Positions 33,333 through 42,319 of a stretch of DNA of 64,000 nt are shown here, one piece after another. The notes beneath the pieces are model-generated. The model was not told the origin of the DNA. It did no database searches and saw only the letters and a list, made by a program, of their open reading frames with translations. This DNA is from Bog-756 sp963813525 (GTDB lineage Bacteria; Actinomycetota; Acidimicrobiia; Acidimicrobiales; RAAP-2): contig CAWEZI010000005.1 of the NCBI GenBank assembly GCA_963813525.1, positions 62,001 to 126,000 of the forward strand, read 5' to 3'. The number at the start of each line of letters is the position of its first letter. Within the stretch, counting starts at the first letter, position 1. The position numbers and the translations under genes are program-made.

Positions 33333-33393
33333 ACCCTAAGAAGGCCAGGTGAACGAGACGCGATCGACATGTCACCTAAAGATGAATGGTGGG
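33333..33393 (-). promoter_or_regulatory. PHO-type promoter of the second response regulator
   Basis: Minus strand: GTTCACC (33354-33348), 9 nt, TAGGGT (33338-33333). In 11-bp register upstream are GATCGCG (33365) and ATTCATC (33387); the unit at 33376 does not match. The 22-bp core is 20/22 identical to that of the first regulator. The rest of the gap to pgi (33394-33466) holds a TAATCT (33399-33404) that could be the pgi -10. Confidence 0.65.
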
Positions 33394-33466
33394 TAATCTT
33401 CTGCCGCAGACAGGATCCCCGTCATCGCCGGCAGCGCGGCGTGGCCCCGGAAGTGGGTGAGAAGCC

Positions 33467-35122
33467 ATGAGAGAGATAGACGGCGTCGTCGACACCGAGA
33501 CCACCACAGAATGGCGAGCGCTCGTTGACCACTTTGGGGCCGTGAGTCGGCGCCACCTCCGTCAGTTCTTCGACGATGACCCGGGGCGGGGTACCCGGAT
33601 GACGGTCACCGCCGGTGATCTGTATCTGGACTACTCAAAGCACCGGATCACCGATGAAACCTTGGCGGCACTGATGGCAGTGGCCCGTCGGGCGCACCTG
33701 GAGGAGCACCGCGACGCCATGTTTGAGGGTCTCCACATCAACAACACCGAGGATCGGGCTGTCCTCCACGTGGCTCTCCGGATGCCCAGCACGGTCCATC
33801 TGGTGGTCGACGGCCAGAATGTGGTGGCCGACGTGCACCAGGTCCTCGACAAGATGGGCAGGGTGGCTGCGGCCATCCGTACAGGGGAGTGGACCGGGGC
33901 GACGGGCAAGCGGATCGCCACGGTGGTCAACATCGGCATCGGGGGCTCCGACCTCGGCCCGGCCATGGCCTATGAGGCGCTGCGCGACTATGTGGCCCCC
34001 GACATCGAATGCCGGTTCGTCTCCAACATCGATCCTGTCGACCTCTACGCCAAGGTCCACGACCTCGATCCCGCCTCGACCCTCTTTGTGGTCAGCTCCA
34101 AGACGTTCACCACGCTGGAGACGTTGACCAACGCCCGAGCGGCCCGGCAGTGGCTGCTGGACGGTCTGGGGGCGGGTGACGATGCGGTGGCCCGCCACTT
34201 CGTCGCCGTCTCCACCAACGAGGAGGCCGTCCGCCAATTCGGCATCGACCCCGCCAATATGTTCATCTTCTGGGACTGGGTGGGTGGCCGTTACTCCTAT
34301 GACTCCGCCATCGGATTCTCCCTGATGGTGTCCATCGGCCCCGAGGCGTTCGGCGACATGCTGTCCGGGTTCCGTCTCATCGACGAGCACTTCGCCACCG
34401 CCCCGCTCGAGGCCAACATGCCGGTCATCCAGGGCATGCTCAACGTCTGGTACAACAATCTGTTCGGGGCCCAGAGCCATGCTGTTCTGCCCTACAACCA
34501 GCGCCTGGCCCGATTCCCCGCCTACCTCCAACAGCTGACCATGGAGTCGAACGGGAAGTCGGTGCGCCGTGACGGGTCGCCGGTGAGGGGCCAGACCGGC
34601 GAGATCTTCTGGGGTGAGCCGGGCACCAACGGCCAGCACGCCTTCTACCAGCTGATCCACCAGGGGACCAAGCTCATCCCGGCTGACTTCATCGGCTTTT
34701 CCGACTCAACCCACGAGACCGGCGATCAGCAGCGTCTCCTCATGGCCAACTGCTTCGCCCAGTCGAAGGTGCTCGCATTCGGCCGCACGGCCGAGGAGGT
34801 GTCGGCCGACGGCACGCCGCCCGGGTTGGTTCCTCACAAGGTCATGCCGGGCAACCATCCCAGCTCGACCATCCTGGCCCCGCGCCTCACCCCGTCGGTC
34901 CTCGGGCAGTTGGTGGCCCTCTACGAGCACACCGTGTTCACCGAGGGGGTCATCTGGGGGATCGACTCCTTCGACCAGTGGGGCGTAGAGCTGGGCAAGG
35001 TGATGGCTGTGCAGCTGGCGCCCCTGCTGGCAGGCGACCAATCGCCCGACCTCGGCCAACAGGACACGTCGACGGCCGCCCTGATCGATCACTACCGCCG
35101 GCTGCGCACCCCTTCGCCCTGA
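33467..35122 (+). CDS. pgi: Glucose-6-phosphate isomerase
   Basis: 551 residues, the normal length. The N-terminal segment is DYSKHRITDETL; sugar-phosphate binding loops are NIGIGGSDLGP and VSSKTFTTLET; the catalytic Glu is in ESNGKSV and His/Lys in the later GTKLIPADFIGF and KVMPGNHPSS regions. It interconverts glucose- and fructose-6-phosphate and so feeds glycolysis and, through glucose-6-phosphate, Ino1. GAGAAG precedes ATG 33467. It is divergent from the second response regulator. Confidence 0.96.
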   Translation: MREIDGVVDTETTTEWRALVDHFGAVSRRHLRQFFDDDPGRGTRMTVTAGDLYLDYSKHRITDETLAALMAVARRAHLEEHRDAMFEGLHINNTEDRAVLHVALRMPSTVHLVVDGQNVVADVHQVLDKMGRVAAAIRTGEWTGATGKRIATVVNIGIGGSDLGPAMAYEALRDYVAPDIECRFVSNIDPVDLYAKVHDLDPASTLFVVSSKTFTTLETLTNARAARQWLLDGLGAGDDAVARHFVAVSTNEEAVRQFGIDPANMFIFWDWVGGRYSYDSAIGFSLMVSIGPEAFGDMLSGFRLIDEHFATAPLEANMPVIQGMLNVWYNNLFGAQSHAVLPYNQRLARFPAYLQQLTMESNGKSVRRDGSPVRGQTGEIFWGEPGTNGQHAFYQLIHQGTKLIPADFIGFSDSTHETGDQQRLLMANCFAQSKVLAFGRTAEEVSADGTPPGLVPHKVMPGNHPSSTILAPRLTPSVLGQLVALYEHTVFTEGVIWGIDSFDQWGVELGKVMAVQLAPLLAGDQSPDLGQQDTSTAALIDHYRRLRTPSP

Positions 35123-35199
35123 TCGGCCCCATCCAGGCGAACCAGGTCCCCCGTGCCGGAGGCTTCATCCACCGCCACGGCGCATCCGGCGTCGCCGGG

Positions 35200-36147
35200 T
35201 CAGGCCGAGGACAGCGCCCGCCACAGCGAGCGGTAGTTGGGGTAGGTGAGCGCGTCGGTGATGTAGCCCGAACGCTCGAGCTCGGCGTGGAAGGCCGGCA
35301 GGTTGCGGAAGGGGATGCCCATGTCCACGTGATGAGCCAAGTGCCATCCCGTGTTGTAGGGCACCAACCAGAAGCGGGCGAGGAGCGACTGGCGCACGTT
35401 GTGGGTGGTGACCCGCCGGTCCGTGCTGGCCTCCAGCCCTCCGTGCTCGGCGATGGCCCGAAGCCGGTTGATGACCCGCCACTGCGTCATCCACGGCAGC
35501 CACCACAGGAGCGGATAGATCCACCACCGGCCGGTGGCTGCCCACATGACCGCCCACAGCACCGCCTGCACGCCCAAGATGGACGCGGCCACCGGCCGCC
35601 CCACCTTGCTCCTCAGCGCCTTGAACAGTGGCGTGAAATTCTTCCAGCCGGAAATCCCCACCGCGTCGCGCAACAGCCGACGACGGAGAGTGGCTCGATC
35701 GCAGCGGTATCCGCCGTAGAAGGCGATGTCGGGCTCGCGGGGCCCGAACTCCTCTTTGTGGTGGGCGAAGTGACCCCGCCGGTAGATGCTGATGGGGGTC
35801 CACGTCGGATAGGCGATGAGCCAGGTGCCGATCCAGTCGTTGGCCCGCTTGTTGGTGAAGAGCAGCTTGTGAGCCGCTTCGTGCATGAGTATGGCGAACC
35901 GGGCGTACATCGGCCCCATGAGGATGAAGGCGGCCAGGTAGGCCAGCGGGTTGTTGATCCAGACGGCACCGCCGATGATGACGGCCGTCCAGACCCACAC
36001 GGACACCACGGTGAGGGCATTGCGTTTGTCGTCGATGCGGCGCAGGTTCTGGCGCACCTCGGGCCGCGCCATTCCGTTGTCCATCAGCCGGTCGGTGGGG
36101 AACACCTCCGGGCGGGCGGCCCGATCGGTCACCATGGTGGCTGCCAT
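35200..36147 (-). CDS. Membrane fatty-acid desaturase/hydroxylase-family protein
   Basis: 315 residues with the three histidine clusters of membrane di-iron desaturases: HEAAHK near residue 90, HFAHHKEE near 127, and HLAHHVDMG near 270, together with hydrophobic pairs between them. It may desaturate or hydroxylate a fatty acyl or carotenoid-like substrate; which one is not evident. ATG 36147 is 7 nt after a minus-strand TAATAT, so the message is probably leaderless. The open frame extends far upstream but belongs to the antisense of the PaaX gene. Confidence 0.85.
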   Translation of the reverse strand: MAATMVTDRAARPEVFPTDRLMDNGMARPEVRQNLRRIDDKRNALTVVSVWVWTAVIIGGAVWINNPLAYLAAFILMGPMYARFAILMHEAAHKLLFTNKRANDWIGTWLIAYPTWTPISIYRRGHFAHHKEEFGPREPDIAFYGGYRCDRATLRRRLLRDAVGISGWKNFTPLFKALRSKVGRPVAASILGVQAVLWAVMWAATGRWWIYPLLWWLPWMTQWRVINRLRAIAEHGGLEASTDRRVTTHNVRQSLLARFWLVPYNTGWHLAHHVDMGIPFRNLPAFHAELERSGYITDALTYPNYRSLWRALSSA

Positions 36148-36177
36148 GCTGCCTATATTACAGTTATCAACCAGCTG
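36148..36177. promoter_or_regulatory. 30-bp divergent promoter shared by desaturase and PaaX-like genes
   Basis: The gap contains one AT-rich core, TATATTA (36154-36160 region). Read leftward it gives TAATAT 7 nt before the desaturase ATG; read rightward TATATT serves the PaaX-like gene, whose ATG is about 20 nt away. The two promoters therefore overlap and cannot be occupied together. Confidence 0.5.
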
Positions 36178-36927
36178 ATGCAAGAAGGTAATGCCCCGTT
36201 GACGGCCCGATCGGTGCTGGCCAGCGCCCTGTTGGGCGAGGAACCGCCCGAGCTGCCGGTGGCTCATCTGGTCCGTCTGGCCGGGCTGTTCGGGATCAGC
36301 GGGAATCGGGCCCGGGTGGCCCTCAGCCGCATGGTGGCCGCCGGCGAGGCCACCACCGACGGATCGGGGCGCTACGCGTTGGCCGGTCATCTGCTCGACC
36401 GCCGGCAACGGCAGTCCGTCAGCCGGATGGGCGCCACCGGCCGGTGGGACGGGAGATGGCGCCTGGTGGTGGTGACCACATCGGGCCGGGCACCCGAGGA
36501 GCGCCTGGCCTTGCGCAGACGACTGGCGCTGGCCCGACTGGCCGAACGACGCGAAGGGGTGTGGATGCGCCCCGACAACATCGATCTGGTACCCGATCCG
36601 TCCGATGATCCGCAGCTGGCCCTGTTCACCGCCGTGCCCGACGAGGACCCGGCTGCCCTGGTCGCCGCCCTCTGGGACCTGGGTGCCTGGGCCGTCCGGG
36701 CCCTCGAGCTGGTCGCCGACATGGACCGACTGGTGCCCGCCGACCCCGCCCACCTGGCCCCCGGCTTCGAATTGTCGGCCGCCGTCCTGCGCCATCTGCA
36801 GGCCGATCCGCTTCTGCCCGCCGCACTCCTCGTTCCTGGCTGGCCCGGTCAGGCTCTGCGGGCCGCCTACCAACGGTGGGACCGTCAGTACCGAGCCGTC
36901 CTGGCCACCTGGGGCCGCTCCTTGTAG
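36178..36927 (+). CDS. PaaX-like transcriptional regulator
   Basis: 249 residues. The N-terminal winged helix (PLTARSVLASALLGEEPPELPVAHLV in part, FGISGNRARVALSRMVAAGE at about 45-65) and the later WDGRWRLVVV segment are PaaX-family hallmarks. The C-terminal domain is helical. PaaX of E. coli represses phenylacetate catabolism in response to phenylacetyl-CoA, but no paa genes are here, so the effector may be another acyl-CoA. The nearest target is the divergent desaturase 30 bp away. ATG 36178 lies in MQEGNAPLTA. Confidence 0.75.
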   Translation: MQEGNAPLTARSVLASALLGEEPPELPVAHLVRLAGLFGISGNRARVALSRMVAAGEATTDGSGRYALAGHLLDRRQRQSVSRMGATGRWDGRWRLVVVTTSGRAPEERLALRRRLALARLAERREGVWMRPDNIDLVPDPSDDPQLALFTAVPDEDPAALVAALWDLGAWAVRALELVADMDRLVPADPAHLAPGFELSAAVLRHLQADPLLPAALLVPGWPGQALRAAYQRWDRQYRAVLATWGRSL

Positions 36928-36975
36928 AGGTGGATGTGGTCCCCCCCGGAAGCGTGGCCGACAGCGCCACCCCTA

Positions 36976-37051
36976 TGATCGTCCGACCCGGTGCTGATCG
37001 TCCGACCCGGTGCTGATCGTCCGACCCGGTGCTGATCGTCCGACCCGGTGC
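36976..37051. repeat. 19-bp tandem repeat, four copies
   Basis: TGATCGTCCGACCCGGTGC is repeated four times without mismatch, with a decayed fifth unit. It ends 57 bp before the start codon of the SDR gene, within the 181-bp gap after the PaaX-like gene. Confidence 0.92.
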
Positions 37052-37108
37052 CCCGACCGTCCAGCCCCTTGTGGCGGGCCCGTTACCGCAGAAAACGAGG
37101 GAAGCCCA

Positions 37109-37978
37109 ATGACGACACGAGCAAGGCCCGCATCGGGAGGTGACCGGGAATTTGCCGGCCGGGTGGCCGTGATCACCGGTGCGGCACGGGGCCAGGGGCG
37201 CTCGCACGCCTTGGAGCTGGCCCGGCGGGGAGCGGATATCGCCGTCTGCGATCTGGCCCACGACCTGGCTTCGGTCGGCTATCCCCTGGCCACCGCCGAT
37301 GACCTGGCCGAGACGGCACGCCTGGTCGAGGAGCAGGGTCGCGCCTGTTTCTCGGCGGTGGCCGACGTCCGAGACCTCGAGGCAATGGTGGAGTTCGTGG
37401 ACGGGGCGGTAGCCAGCCTGGGATCGGCGGACATCCTGGTGGCCAACGCCGGTATCTCCACTTTGGGATCGATCTGCACCATGGATGCTTCCGAGTGGAG
37501 CGAGACCATCGATACCAACCTGACCGGAGTGTTCAACGCCATGCGGGCGGCGGCACCCCACATGCGTCGACGTCGGTGGGGCAGGATTATCGGGATCTCC
37601 TCGATGATGGGTCGGTCGTCCAACCCCGGGATCCCCGCCTACGTGGCGTCCAAGTGGGGTGTCATCGGCCTGTGCAAGTCCGTCGCCTACGAACTGGCCG
37701 CCTTCGGCGTGACGGTCAACGCCATCGCCCCGGGGAACGTCTCGACGCCCATGATCCACAACGACGTGCTCTACGGGCTGATGCGTCCGGACCTGGCCCA
37801 CCCCACCACCGACGATGTGGCCCCGGGCATGGCCGCTCTCCATGTCCAGCCCGTCCCGTGGCTGGAGCCGGAGGAGATCACCGCGGCTGTGGTCTTCCTG
37901 GCCTCCGAGGCCGCCCGCCACATCACCGGCTCGGTGATCGACGTGGATGCCGGCGCCTCGGCCCGCTTCACCGGGTGA
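37109..37978 (+). CDS. Mycofactocin-coupled-type SDR oxidoreductase
   Basis: 289 residues: TGAARGQGRSHAL cofactor turn, NAGIS, catalytic Ser in ISSMMG and YVASK. After beta-2 there is an insertion, DLASVGYPLATADDLAETARLVE in part, characteristic of the SDR subfamily whose NAD stays bound and is recycled by mycofactocin. The enzyme would oxidise an alcohol. GAGGGAAG precedes ATG 37109. No mycofactocin biosynthesis gene is in the window. It converges with the sulfatase 12 bp away. Confidence 0.85.
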   Translation: MTTRARPASGGDREFAGRVAVITGAARGQGRSHALELARRGADIAVCDLAHDLASVGYPLATADDLAETARLVEEQGRACFSAVADVRDLEAMVEFVDGAVASLGSADILVANAGISTLGSICTMDASEWSETIDTNLTGVFNAMRAAAPHMRRRRWGRIIGISSMMGRSSNPGIPAYVASKWGVIGLCKSVAYELAAFGVTVNAIAPGNVSTPMIHNDVLYGLMRPDLAHPTTDDVAPGMAALHVQPVPWLEPEEITAAVVFLASEAARHITGSVIDVDAGASARFTG

Positions 37979-37990
37979 GGGCCCGGTCGC

Positions 37991-40255
37991 CTACTGGCGA
38001 CCCATGGCCGCTCTTCCGTCGGCTTCGGCCTCCGCCGTCTGCTCGGCCGGTTTTTGACCGAGCAGGGTCACGTCCAGGCGCGAGAGCGTGCCTTCGAAGG
38101 GGAAATGGCCGACGTAGCGCTGGCTGACCGCCGACCCGTGGTCGTAGCCGACCGACGGGCCCACGCTCGAGATGATGGTCATGGCGAAGGGGATGTCCAG
38201 GGTGCCGCTGTCTTGGCCGTCGATAAGCAGGGTGGCCGTGGCCCCCTTGCCCGTTCGCACAAACCGAGCCCCCACCACTGCCTCACCCACCGGGACGGTC
38301 CCCACCGACTCCACCACCTGGTGGTCGCCGAAGCAGTTGTAGTCGAGGACCAGCCGCCCGTCCTGTATGAACAGGCTCACACCCGAGTTTTCGGTACCGG
38401 AGGCGTAGAGCACGCCATCGCCGCGGCGCGGCCGGTCGATGGTGGCGACCATCTCCCAACCCCGCCCGCCGAGGGCGGGGGCGACCTGTGCCGGCAGCGG
38501 CGACATCGGGGGGTAATAGCGGTAATGACGGTCGGGTGGGTGGGGAGAGTTGGGGCGGTAGCGGGTGCCGAACAGCTCGATCGTCCGGTCATCGAGGGGC
38601 AGCACGCCGTACTCCTCGGCCTCCTCCCACCACCGGTCGACCATGGCGGCCACCCTGTCGGGCATGACCCCGGCCAGGTTGTGGCACTCGGAGCGGTCCT
38701 CGGCCAGGTTGTAGAGCTCCCAGTCGTCATCGTCGAACGGTGTGCCGGCCTGGTGGCGGGTGACCGCCTTCCACCCGTCGGCGTAGAGGGCCCGGTGGCC
38801 CATCATCTCGTAGTACTGCACCCGCTTGGTGCTGGGTGCGTCGGGGTGATCGAACGTGTAGTGCATCGATGTGCCGGACAGGGGGATCTGTGCGAAGCCA
38901 CGGTAGATCTCCGGCGGTTGGACCCCGAGCGCCTGGTAGATGGTGGGGGCGATGTCGTCCACGTGGTGGAACTGGTCCCGCGTCGCCCCACCGTCGGTGA
39001 TGTGGTCGGGCCAGCGCATGATGAGTGGGACGTGGACACCGCCTTCGTGGGTGTTCTGCTTGTACCACTTGAACGGCGTGTTGCCGGCCTGGGCCCAACC
39101 CCAGGGGTAGTTGGAGTGGCTGTGCGGACCACCTATGTCATCGATCCGCTGGACCGCCTCGTCGGGCGTCTCGATGAGGAAGTTGAAGTACTTCATCTCG
39201 TGCATGACGCCGAAGGGCCCGCCCTCCTGACTGGCGCCGTTGTCCGACAGCAGGATGAACAGTGTGTTGTCCAGCAGAGCCAGTTCTTCGAGGGCGAACA
39301 CCAGACGGCCGATCTGCGCATCGGTGTGCTCGAGGAAGGCGGCGAACGCCTCCTGGAGACGAGCGGCCAGACGCCGCTGGTTCTCGGGGAGGGTGCTCCA
39401 CTCCTCGACGCCGGGGTTCCGGGGGGCCAGGTCGGTTCCTTCGGGGAGCAGCCCCATCTGCTTTTGACGGGCGAACCAGGTCTGCCGGGCCTCGTCCCAT
39501 CCGCCGTCGAACCGACCGCGGTACTTGTCCAGATAGGCAGCCGGGGCCTGGTGCGGGGCGTGCATGGCGCCGAAGGCCAGATAGGTGAAGAAGGGCCGGT
39601 CCGGTCGGATCGAGACGCTGTCATGGATGAAGGAGATGGCGTGGTCGACCAGGTCCTCGCTCAGGTGGTACCCCTCTTCGGGGGTGGCCGGGGGCTCGAC
39701 CGTGTGGTTGTCGTAGACCAGCTCGGGGTGGAACTGGTCGGTCTCACCCTCGAGGAAGCCGTAGTAACGGTCGAAGCCCCGTTGGCAGGGCCATTGGTCG
39801 TAGGGGCCGGCAGCCGATGCGTTCTCCATGCTGCACAAGTGCCACTTGCCCAGGGCGAAGGTGGCGTATCCCTCGTCGCCGAGAACCTCGGCGACGGTGG
39901 CGGCGTGATTGGTGACGTGCCCGCGCATGTGCGGGTAGCCGCTGTCGAAATTGGAGATCGAGCGCATGCCCACCGTGTGGTGGTTCCGCCCGGTGAGGAG
40001 CGAAGCACGGGTGGGTGAGCACAGCGGTGTGACGTGGAAGTTGGTGTAGCGCAAACCTTCCCCGGCCAGCCGGTCGATGTTCGGGGTGACCAGCTCCGAG
40101 CCGTAGCAGGACAAGTGGGAGAAGCCGGTGTCATCCAACAGGACGAGGACCACGTTGGGAGAGCCGCTGGCGGGGTGGGCGGGAGCCGGCCACCAGGGTG
40201 TCGACTCCGCCTGTGTGCGCCGGATGACACCTTCGAACGGTTCGTAGCTCTTCAT
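37991..40255 (-). CDS. Arylsulfatase-family sulfatase
   Basis: 754 residues. The CxPxR motif CSPTRASLLTGRN near residue 80 supplies the Cys that becomes formylglycine. Metal ligands appear in LLDDTGF and later LSDNGAS, with KWHLC and HAPHQAP in the usual places. The length and C-terminal beta-rich domain (about 600-740) are those of the large PLN arylsulfatases. No signal peptide is seen, so it is probably cytoplasmic. GAGGA precedes ATG 40255. A sulfotransferase and a glycosidase-like gene lie just beyond. Confidence 0.9.
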   Translation of the reverse strand: MKSYEPFEGVIRRTQAESTPWWPAPAHPASGSPNVVLVLLDDTGFSHLSCYGSELVTPNIDRLAGEGLRYTNFHVTPLCSPTRASLLTGRNHHTVGMRSISNFDSGYPHMRGHVTNHAATVAEVLGDEGYATFALGKWHLCSMENASAAGPYDQWPCQRGFDRYYGFLEGETDQFHPELVYDNHTVEPPATPEEGYHLSEDLVDHAISFIHDSVSIRPDRPFFTYLAFGAMHAPHQAPAAYLDKYRGRFDGGWDEARQTWFARQKQMGLLPEGTDLAPRNPGVEEWSTLPENQRRLAARLQEAFAAFLEHTDAQIGRLVFALEELALLDNTLFILLSDNGASQEGGPFGVMHEMKYFNFLIETPDEAVQRIDDIGGPHSHSNYPWGWAQAGNTPFKWYKQNTHEGGVHVPLIMRWPDHITDGGATRDQFHHVDDIAPTIYQALGVQPPEIYRGFAQIPLSGTSMHYTFDHPDAPSTKRVQYYEMMGHRALYADGWKAVTRHQAGTPFDDDDWELYNLAEDRSECHNLAGVMPDRVAAMVDRWWEEAEEYGVLPLDDRTIELFGTRYRPNSPHPPDRHYRYYPPMSPLPAQVAPALGGRGWEMVATIDRPRRGDGVLYASGTENSGVSLFIQDGRLVLDYNCFGDHQVVESVGTVPVGEAVVGARFVRTGKGATATLLIDGQDSGTLDIPFAMTIISSVGPSVGYDHGSAVSQRYVGHFPFEGTLSRLDVTLLGQKPAEQTAEAEADGRAAMGRQ

Positions 40256-40488
40256 GGGTCCTCGATGACGATGGGGGACGGGGCGAGGCAGGGGATACGG
40301 GCAGACACCCAGGTTGGACCCCAATTCGGGCGTCCTCCGGTGGCCACCGGTCAAGGTTATGACAGGGAAAGTGACGATACTGTGGTGGTGACGGTGAGTC
40401 TACGCAGGCACCGCCGGCTGTAGATTCGGGGGCCGCCCGGCCTCGACGACAGTCGTCGGTACCGAACGTGAAGAGGGGTTCGTCGACG

Positions 40489-41397
40489 ATGACAGATGGC
40501 AGGACCCTTCCCCGCCCCTCACCGGACAACGCCGTCGTGGTGGTGGAGGCGCCGGGCTCCGGCCCGGGATTCTGGGCCGGCGGACCGAGCGCCACACGGA
40601 CCGAGGAAGGGACCTTCTGGCTCGCCTACCGCTTGCGCAGGCCGGTGGGTGAGGGACGGGGGTACGCCAATGTCATCGCCCGCTCCGAGGACGGGGTCGC
40701 CTTCGAGACTGTGTCGGTGCTCGGGCGCGAGGCGTTCGGCTGCGACTCACTCGAACGCCCCGCCCTGGTGGCCCTGGCCGACGGGACCTGGCGACTGTTC
40801 GTGAGTTGTGCCACCCCCGGCACCCGGCACTGGCGGGTCGACGCCCTGGAGGCACCCGACCCGTCCGCCTTCGATCCTTCGTCGGCGGTCACCGTGCTGG
40901 CCGGCGACGAGACCACAGCGGTGAAGGACCCGGTGGTCCAGGTGCACGACGGCCGGTGGCACATCTGGCTCTGCTGCCATCCCCTCGACCTGCCCGATGA
41001 CACCGACCGGATGGTCACCCGCTACGGCACCAGTGGTGACGGCTGGGGGTGGGAGATCGGCGACGTGGCCCTGGCCGGCACGCCCGGCAGCTGGGACCAG
41101 CGGGGCACCCGGGTGGCCGAAGTGGTGCGGGTCGAGGGGGGTTGGTCGGCCTATTACGACGGGCGGGCCACCAAGGAGGAGAACGCCGAGGAACGCACCG
41201 GGTTCGCGGCGGGCGACAAACCCGGGGATCTGGTCGCCGTGGACGGGGCCGTCAGCGCCTTTGCCGATGGCAGGGGCTCATTGCGCTACGTATCGATGGT
41301 GGCTCTGCCCGACGGCGGTTCCCGCTTGTACTACGAGACCAGCCGGCGGGACGGGGCCCACGACTTGCGGACCGAGTACGTCCCGCCTTCGCGGTAG
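40489..41397 (+). CDS. Five-bladed-propeller glycosidase-like protein
   Basis: 302 residues. Repeated Trp/Tyr-rich strands (GTFWLAYRLRRP, GTWRLFVSC, GRWHIWLCC, GGWSAYYDGR, GGSRLYYETS) at about 50-residue steps suggest the GH43/GH32/GH68-type five-bladed propeller. I cannot identify the full catalytic triad, so hydrolase activity is not established. ATG 40489 is preferred to a GTG at 40468. It is divergent from the sulfatase across 233 bp, and its last 67 bp overlap the sulfotransferase gene on the other strand. Confidence 0.6.
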   Translation: MTDGRTLPRPSPDNAVVVVEAPGSGPGFWAGGPSATRTEEGTFWLAYRLRRPVGEGRGYANVIARSEDGVAFETVSVLGREAFGCDSLERPALVALADGTWRLFVSCATPGTRHWRVDALEAPDPSAFDPSSAVTVLAGDETTAVKDPVVQVHDGRWHIWLCCHPLDLPDDTDRMVTRYGTSGDGWGWEIGDVALAGTPGSWDQRGTRVAEVVRVEGGWSAYYDGRATKEENAEERTGFAAGDKPGDLVAVDGAVSAFADGRGSLRYVSMVALPDGGSRLYYETSRRDGAHDLRTEYVPPSR

Positions 41398-42302
41398 GAG
41401 CGCCACGGTTCGAGGTCCCATCCGGTGATCTGTTCGACGGCGGCGATGTCGTCGTAGAAGTAGGCGATGAGCTGGGCCCGGTCTGACTGACGCAACTCGG
41501 GGCGGTGCTGGGGGGCCCTCTGGATGAGCCACTGGAGGGGAAGGCTGGCCTTGCGCCACACCTGGGGCGGGAAGTGGCTGCCCACCTCTGCGCCCCACCG
41601 GAACGCGGTTCGCAGAAATTGGGTGGTCGGAGTAGGGGCCACGTACCCGCCCACGTTCATCGGGGGCACATCTGCGACGATCGACTCCTCGACGCCGAGG
41701 AACCGGCAGACCCCGTCCACGGTGGCCTGCGGCTCCTCCACCAGCGAGAGATAGCGGATTATGTGGACCTGGTGGCGGGGGAACACATCGAAGAGATGCT
41801 GGAGGTGCCGCCCGTAGAGACCGGTTTCGAGATAGCGCCAGATGGGCGCCCATCCCCCTTCCTTGCGCTGTGCCTCGTTGGCACAGGCGGTGGCGAAGTC
41901 GCCGATCGTCTCCAGGCCGTCGGCCCACAGGTGGGCCCAGTTGGAATAGGCCCGATCGACCGGATCGCGAAGGATGACGATCAGCCGGGCGTCGGGCACG
42001 GCGGCCCGAATGCGGCGATGGGCGGCATAGTCGGCCAGATAGAAGGCCGTGCTCTCACCCTTCTTCACACCGGGGGCGGCCCCGTCGAACAAGCTCTCGT
42101 AGTCGCCTCGGCGCCAGATCCACTCCCGGTAGCTGTGGGCGTCGCCCGGGCCTCCGTGATCGGGTGGCGGCCCGTCACAGAGAAAGAATTTCGGCTCCTT
42201 GACTGTCGCCATGAACAGCTGGGGATGCCGGGCCAGCGCGGCATGAAGGGCAGTGGTCCCCGCCTTGGGTGCGCCGACGATGAAGAAGTCGGGAAGCGGC
42301 AT
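41331..42302 (-). CDS. PAPS-dependent sulfotransferase
   Basis: 323 residues. The 5'-phosphosulfate loop is GAPKAGTTALHAAL (residues 10-23) and the 3'-phosphate site is RDPVDRAYSNW near residue 117. These define the Sulfotransfer_1 type that transfers sulfate from PAPS to carbohydrate or lipid hydroxyls. The sulfatase and glycosidase-like genes nearby suggest turnover of a sulfated glycan or metabolite, though the acceptor is unknown. It is 17 bp after the membrane protein gene, probably one operon. Confidence 0.88.
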   Translation of the reverse strand: MPLPDFFIVGAPKAGTTALHAALARHPQLFMATVKEPKFFLCDGPPPDHGGPGDAHSYREWIWRRGDYESLFDGAAPGVKKGESTAFYLADYAAHRRIRAAVPDARLIVILRDPVDRAYSNWAHLWADGLETIGDFATACANEAQRKEGGWAPIWRYLETGLYGRHLQHLFDVFPRHQVHIIRYLSLVEEPQATVDGVCRFLGVEESIVADVPPMNVGGYVAPTPTTQFLRTAFRWGAEVGSHFPPQVWRKASLPLQWLIQRAPQHRPELRQSDRAQLIAYFYDDIAAVEQITGWDLEPWRSYREGGTYSVRKSWAPSRRLVS

Positions 42303-42319
42303 CTTCGTCCCGCCTTGGT

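Noticed and set aside
33083..33370. 96-residue N-terminal extension of the second response regulator
   Set aside because: Pro/Arg-rich, no similarity, and it would cover the GTTCACC promoter element; receiver homology begins after 33082.
34978..36177. 400-codon N-terminal extension of the PaaX-like frame
   Set aside because: It runs through the end of pgi and antisense to the desaturase; similarity to PaaX begins only at MQEGNAP.
38054..40018. 654-codon open frame on the plus strand
   Set aside because: Antisense shadow of the sulfatase gene; Val/Gly/Glu-rich with no motif, while the CSPTR sulfatase frame is certain.
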